Shown here one piece after another: positions 5,586-6,803 of a DNA stretch of 6,803 nt. A program made the position numbers and the translations under genes. The notes below the pieces were generated by a model that had not been told where the DNA came from, did not search any database, and saw only the letters and a program-made list of their open reading frames with translations. Within the stretch, counting starts at the first letter, position 1. Every line of letters begins with the position of its first letter. This DNA comes from Chloroflexota bacterium (GTDB lineage Bacteria; Chloroflexota; UBA4733), in contig JAICXR010000184.1 of assembly GCA_025980355.1 (NCBI GenBank), forward strand, positions 1 through 6,803, written 5' to 3'.

Positions 5586-6587
5586 GTGCTGCCGGTGGGG
5601 CTGTCCAGCTATTCCTTCAACGTGACGATGGGCTATGGCCGGGCGGGGGCGAGCGCGACCTCCTTTGTCCCTTGGACCGTTGACGACCTGATCGACCAGG
5701 CGGCAGACTGGGGCCTCGCCAGCGTCGAATTGCCCTTGCGTCCCTACGTCGACCAGCCGGAGGCCGTCGCGCGGTCGCGTCGCCGCCTGGCGGAGCGCGG
5801 GCTGCGCTGCACCACCGCCGACGCCGGCATTGCCCGCACGGAGGCCGTCACCGCCGCCATCCCGCTCGCCGCGGCGCTGGGCGCCACCGTGCTGCGGATC
5901 ACGCTGAGCGACATCCTCTGCGGCGACCGGCGGCGGCTCAACGGCGGCTGGCGCGCCTACCTGGAGGACATGGCCGATCAGTTGCGCGCCGCCCGTTCCG
6001 TGGCCCAGGAGCACGGCGTCACGATCGCCGTGGAGAATCACCAGGACGTCGACTCGCGCGAGATGGTCTGGCTCTGCGAGTATGTCGGCCCCGATGTCTG
6101 CGCCGTCTGCCTCGACATCGCCAATCCGCTGGCCGTGGCGGAGGACATCGAGGAGTTCACCCGCCGCGTCGGGCCGCACATCCGCAACGTCCACCTGAAG
6201 GACTACCGCATCTACCCGTCGCCCCAGGGCTACCGGCTGGTGCGCTGCGCCCTGGGGCAGGGCGCGCTGGATTGGCCCCGCCTCTTCACCCTGCTTGACG
6301 ACGTAGCGCCGGCCTGCACCAAGCACATCGAGCTCGGCGCCGTCCAGGCCCGGCACGTGCTGTTTCTGGAGGACGAGTTCTGGCCGGATTACCTGCCGCG
6401 GCCGCTGCTGTCGCTCCTGCCGGTGTTGCGGCTGCGCGAGACCAAGGGGCGCCCCGCCGGCGAGGACTGGCAGACGCCGCACGAGCGCGGCGAATCGCCG
6501 GAGGACCGCCGCGAGTACGAGTTGGCGGAGATGGAGGAGTCGGTCCGTTACCTGCGGACGATCCTGCCGAACGGAGCAAGCGCATGA
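5586..6587 (+). CDS. Sugar phosphate isomerase/epimerase with a C-terminal extension
   Basis: A 333-residue xylose isomerase-like TIM barrel, clearly a different subfamily from the upstream isomerase and about 75 residues longer. The first strand is VGLSSYSF (4-11). IAVENHQD (147-154) carries Glu150, VCLDIANP (174-181) carries Asp177, VHLKDY (202-207) carries His203 and HIELG (247-251) carries Glu249. These are the four expected metal ligands, so it should be active. After the last strand there are some 80 extra residues: FLEDEFWPDYLP (260-271), then a charged helical tail (about 295-327). This may cap the active site or form a subunit contact. The reaction is probably isomerisation, epimerisation or a keto-sugar lyase/decarboxylase step, but the substrate is unknown. 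The GTG start is set by a ribosome binding site. The stop overlaps the SDR start as ATGA, so the two genes are translationally coupled. Confidence 0.9.
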   Translation: MLPVGLSSYSFNVTMGYGRAGASATSFVPWTVDDLIDQAADWGLASVELPLRPYVDQPEAVARSRRRLAERGLRCTTADAGIARTEAVTAAIPLAAALGATVLRITLSDILCGDRRRLNGGWRAYLEDMADQLRAARSVAQEHGVTIAVENHQDVDSREMVWLCEYVGPDVCAVCLDIANPLAVAEDIEEFTRRVGPHIRNVHLKDYRIYPSPQGYRLVRCALGQGALDWPRLFTLLDDVAPACTKHIELGAVQARHVLFLEDEFWPDYLPRPLLSLLPVLRLRETKGRPAGEDWQTPHERGESPEDRREYELAEMEESVRYLRTILPNGASA

Positions 6588-6803
6588 GCAAGGGCATCGA
6601 CCTCTTTCGATTGGACGGGCGCGTGGCGCTCATCACCGGCGGCAGCAAGGGGCTGGGCGAAGCGATGGCCGGCGCCCTCGCCAGCGCCGGGGCCGATGTC
6701 GTCCTGACCAGCCGCCACCACGCCGAGGCCAGGGCGGCGGCGGACCGCGTGAGCGCGGAGTATGGCCGCCGGGCGCTCGCCATCGAGGCCGACGTCACCA
6801 ATG
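6584..6803 (+). CDS. Short-chain dehydrogenase/reductase (SDR), 3' end beyond the window
   Basis: The first 73 residues of a classical SDR, an NAD(P)-dependent oxidoreductase that usually interconverts an alcohol and a ketone. The lead-in FRLDGRVALITGG is followed by the dinucleotide-binding motif TGGSKGLG (18-25). The second strand is VVLTSRH (39-45), where the Arg after Ser favours NADP(H), although this is not decisive. EADVT (68-72) is the usual Asp-Val contact to the adenine. The opening resembles gluconate 5-dehydrogenase-like and FabG-like members. The catalytic Ser-Tyr-Lys lies outside the window, so activity cannot be checked. ATG at 6584 overlaps the isomerase TGA (6585-6587) by four bases, and CGGAG stands 7 bases upstream. 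Pairing with a sugar isomerase suggests oxidation or reduction of the same sugar or polyol. Confidence 0.9.
   Translation, partial: MSKGIDLFRLDGRVALITGGSKGLGEAMAGALASAGADVVLTSRHHAEARAAADRVSAEYGRRALAIEADVTN

Noticed and set aside
5493..6482. - strand open frame (329 codons) antisense to the second isomerase
   Set aside because: A high-GC shadow; the + strand has all four metal ligands and a coupled SDR gene.
1..6803. CRISPR array, tRNA or rRNA gene, insertion sequence, phage or defence genes
   Set aside because: No regularly spaced repeats, cloverleaf, transposase, integrase or known defence motif was seen on either strand.

Overview
The window is about two-thirds G+C and densely packed with protein genes on both strands. 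It reads as ordinary chromosomal DNA of a high-GC free-living bacterium. My best guess at the lineage is Chloroflexota, perhaps near Thermomicrobia. That guess rests on the mix of a clan GH-A glycosidase of this style, a DUF1707/LiaF-like protein, a primary-type sigma factor and paired sugar isomerases; it is inference, and no marker here fixes the taxonomy. Most starts have clear Shine-Dalgarno sequences, and three of the intact genes or gene starts use GTG or TTG.

Layout. (1) Positions 2-745 (+): the C-terminal 247 residues of a retaining clan GH-A glycoside hydrolase, cut by the left edge. Its stop codon overlaps that of a convergent gene by four bases. (2) Positions 742-3886 (-): three genes in a row, transcribed right to left. 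They are a two-domain alpha/beta hydrolase (GTG start), an RpoD/SigA-type sigma-70 factor and a small soluble DUF1707 + LiaF-C-like protein. (3) Positions 3887-4128: a divergent intergenic region of 242 bases with candidate promoters in both directions, short GTACTAT repeats and foldable sequence in the leader of the rightward gene. (4) Positions 4129-4518 (+): a small secreted double-psi beta-barrel (3D/RlpA-like) protein with a TTG start and a signal peptide. (5) Positions 4608-6803 (+): two sugar-phosphate isomerase/epimerase-type TIM barrels and the first 73 residues of a short-chain dehydrogenase. The second isomerase and the dehydrogenase overlap as ATGA and are surely co-transcribed. 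A 201-base gap between the two isomerases carries a REP-like palindromic element.

How the genes fit together. The glycosidase, the two isomerase-type barrels and the SDR suggest carbohydrate use, with polyol or sugar-acid oxidation and isomerisation as the most likely chemistry; the substrate cannot be read from sequence alone. The sigma factor, the LiaF-like protein and the secreted 3D protein have a loose cell-envelope or global-regulation flavour, but nothing shows that they act together. I found no CRISPR array, tRNA, rRNA, transposase, phage gene or defence system, and nothing that amounts to a clearly new system. The more unusual points are small: a 3D-domain protein lacking one of its three namesake aspartates, a four-fold MGS repeat in the LiaF-like protein, and the repeat elements in the gaps.
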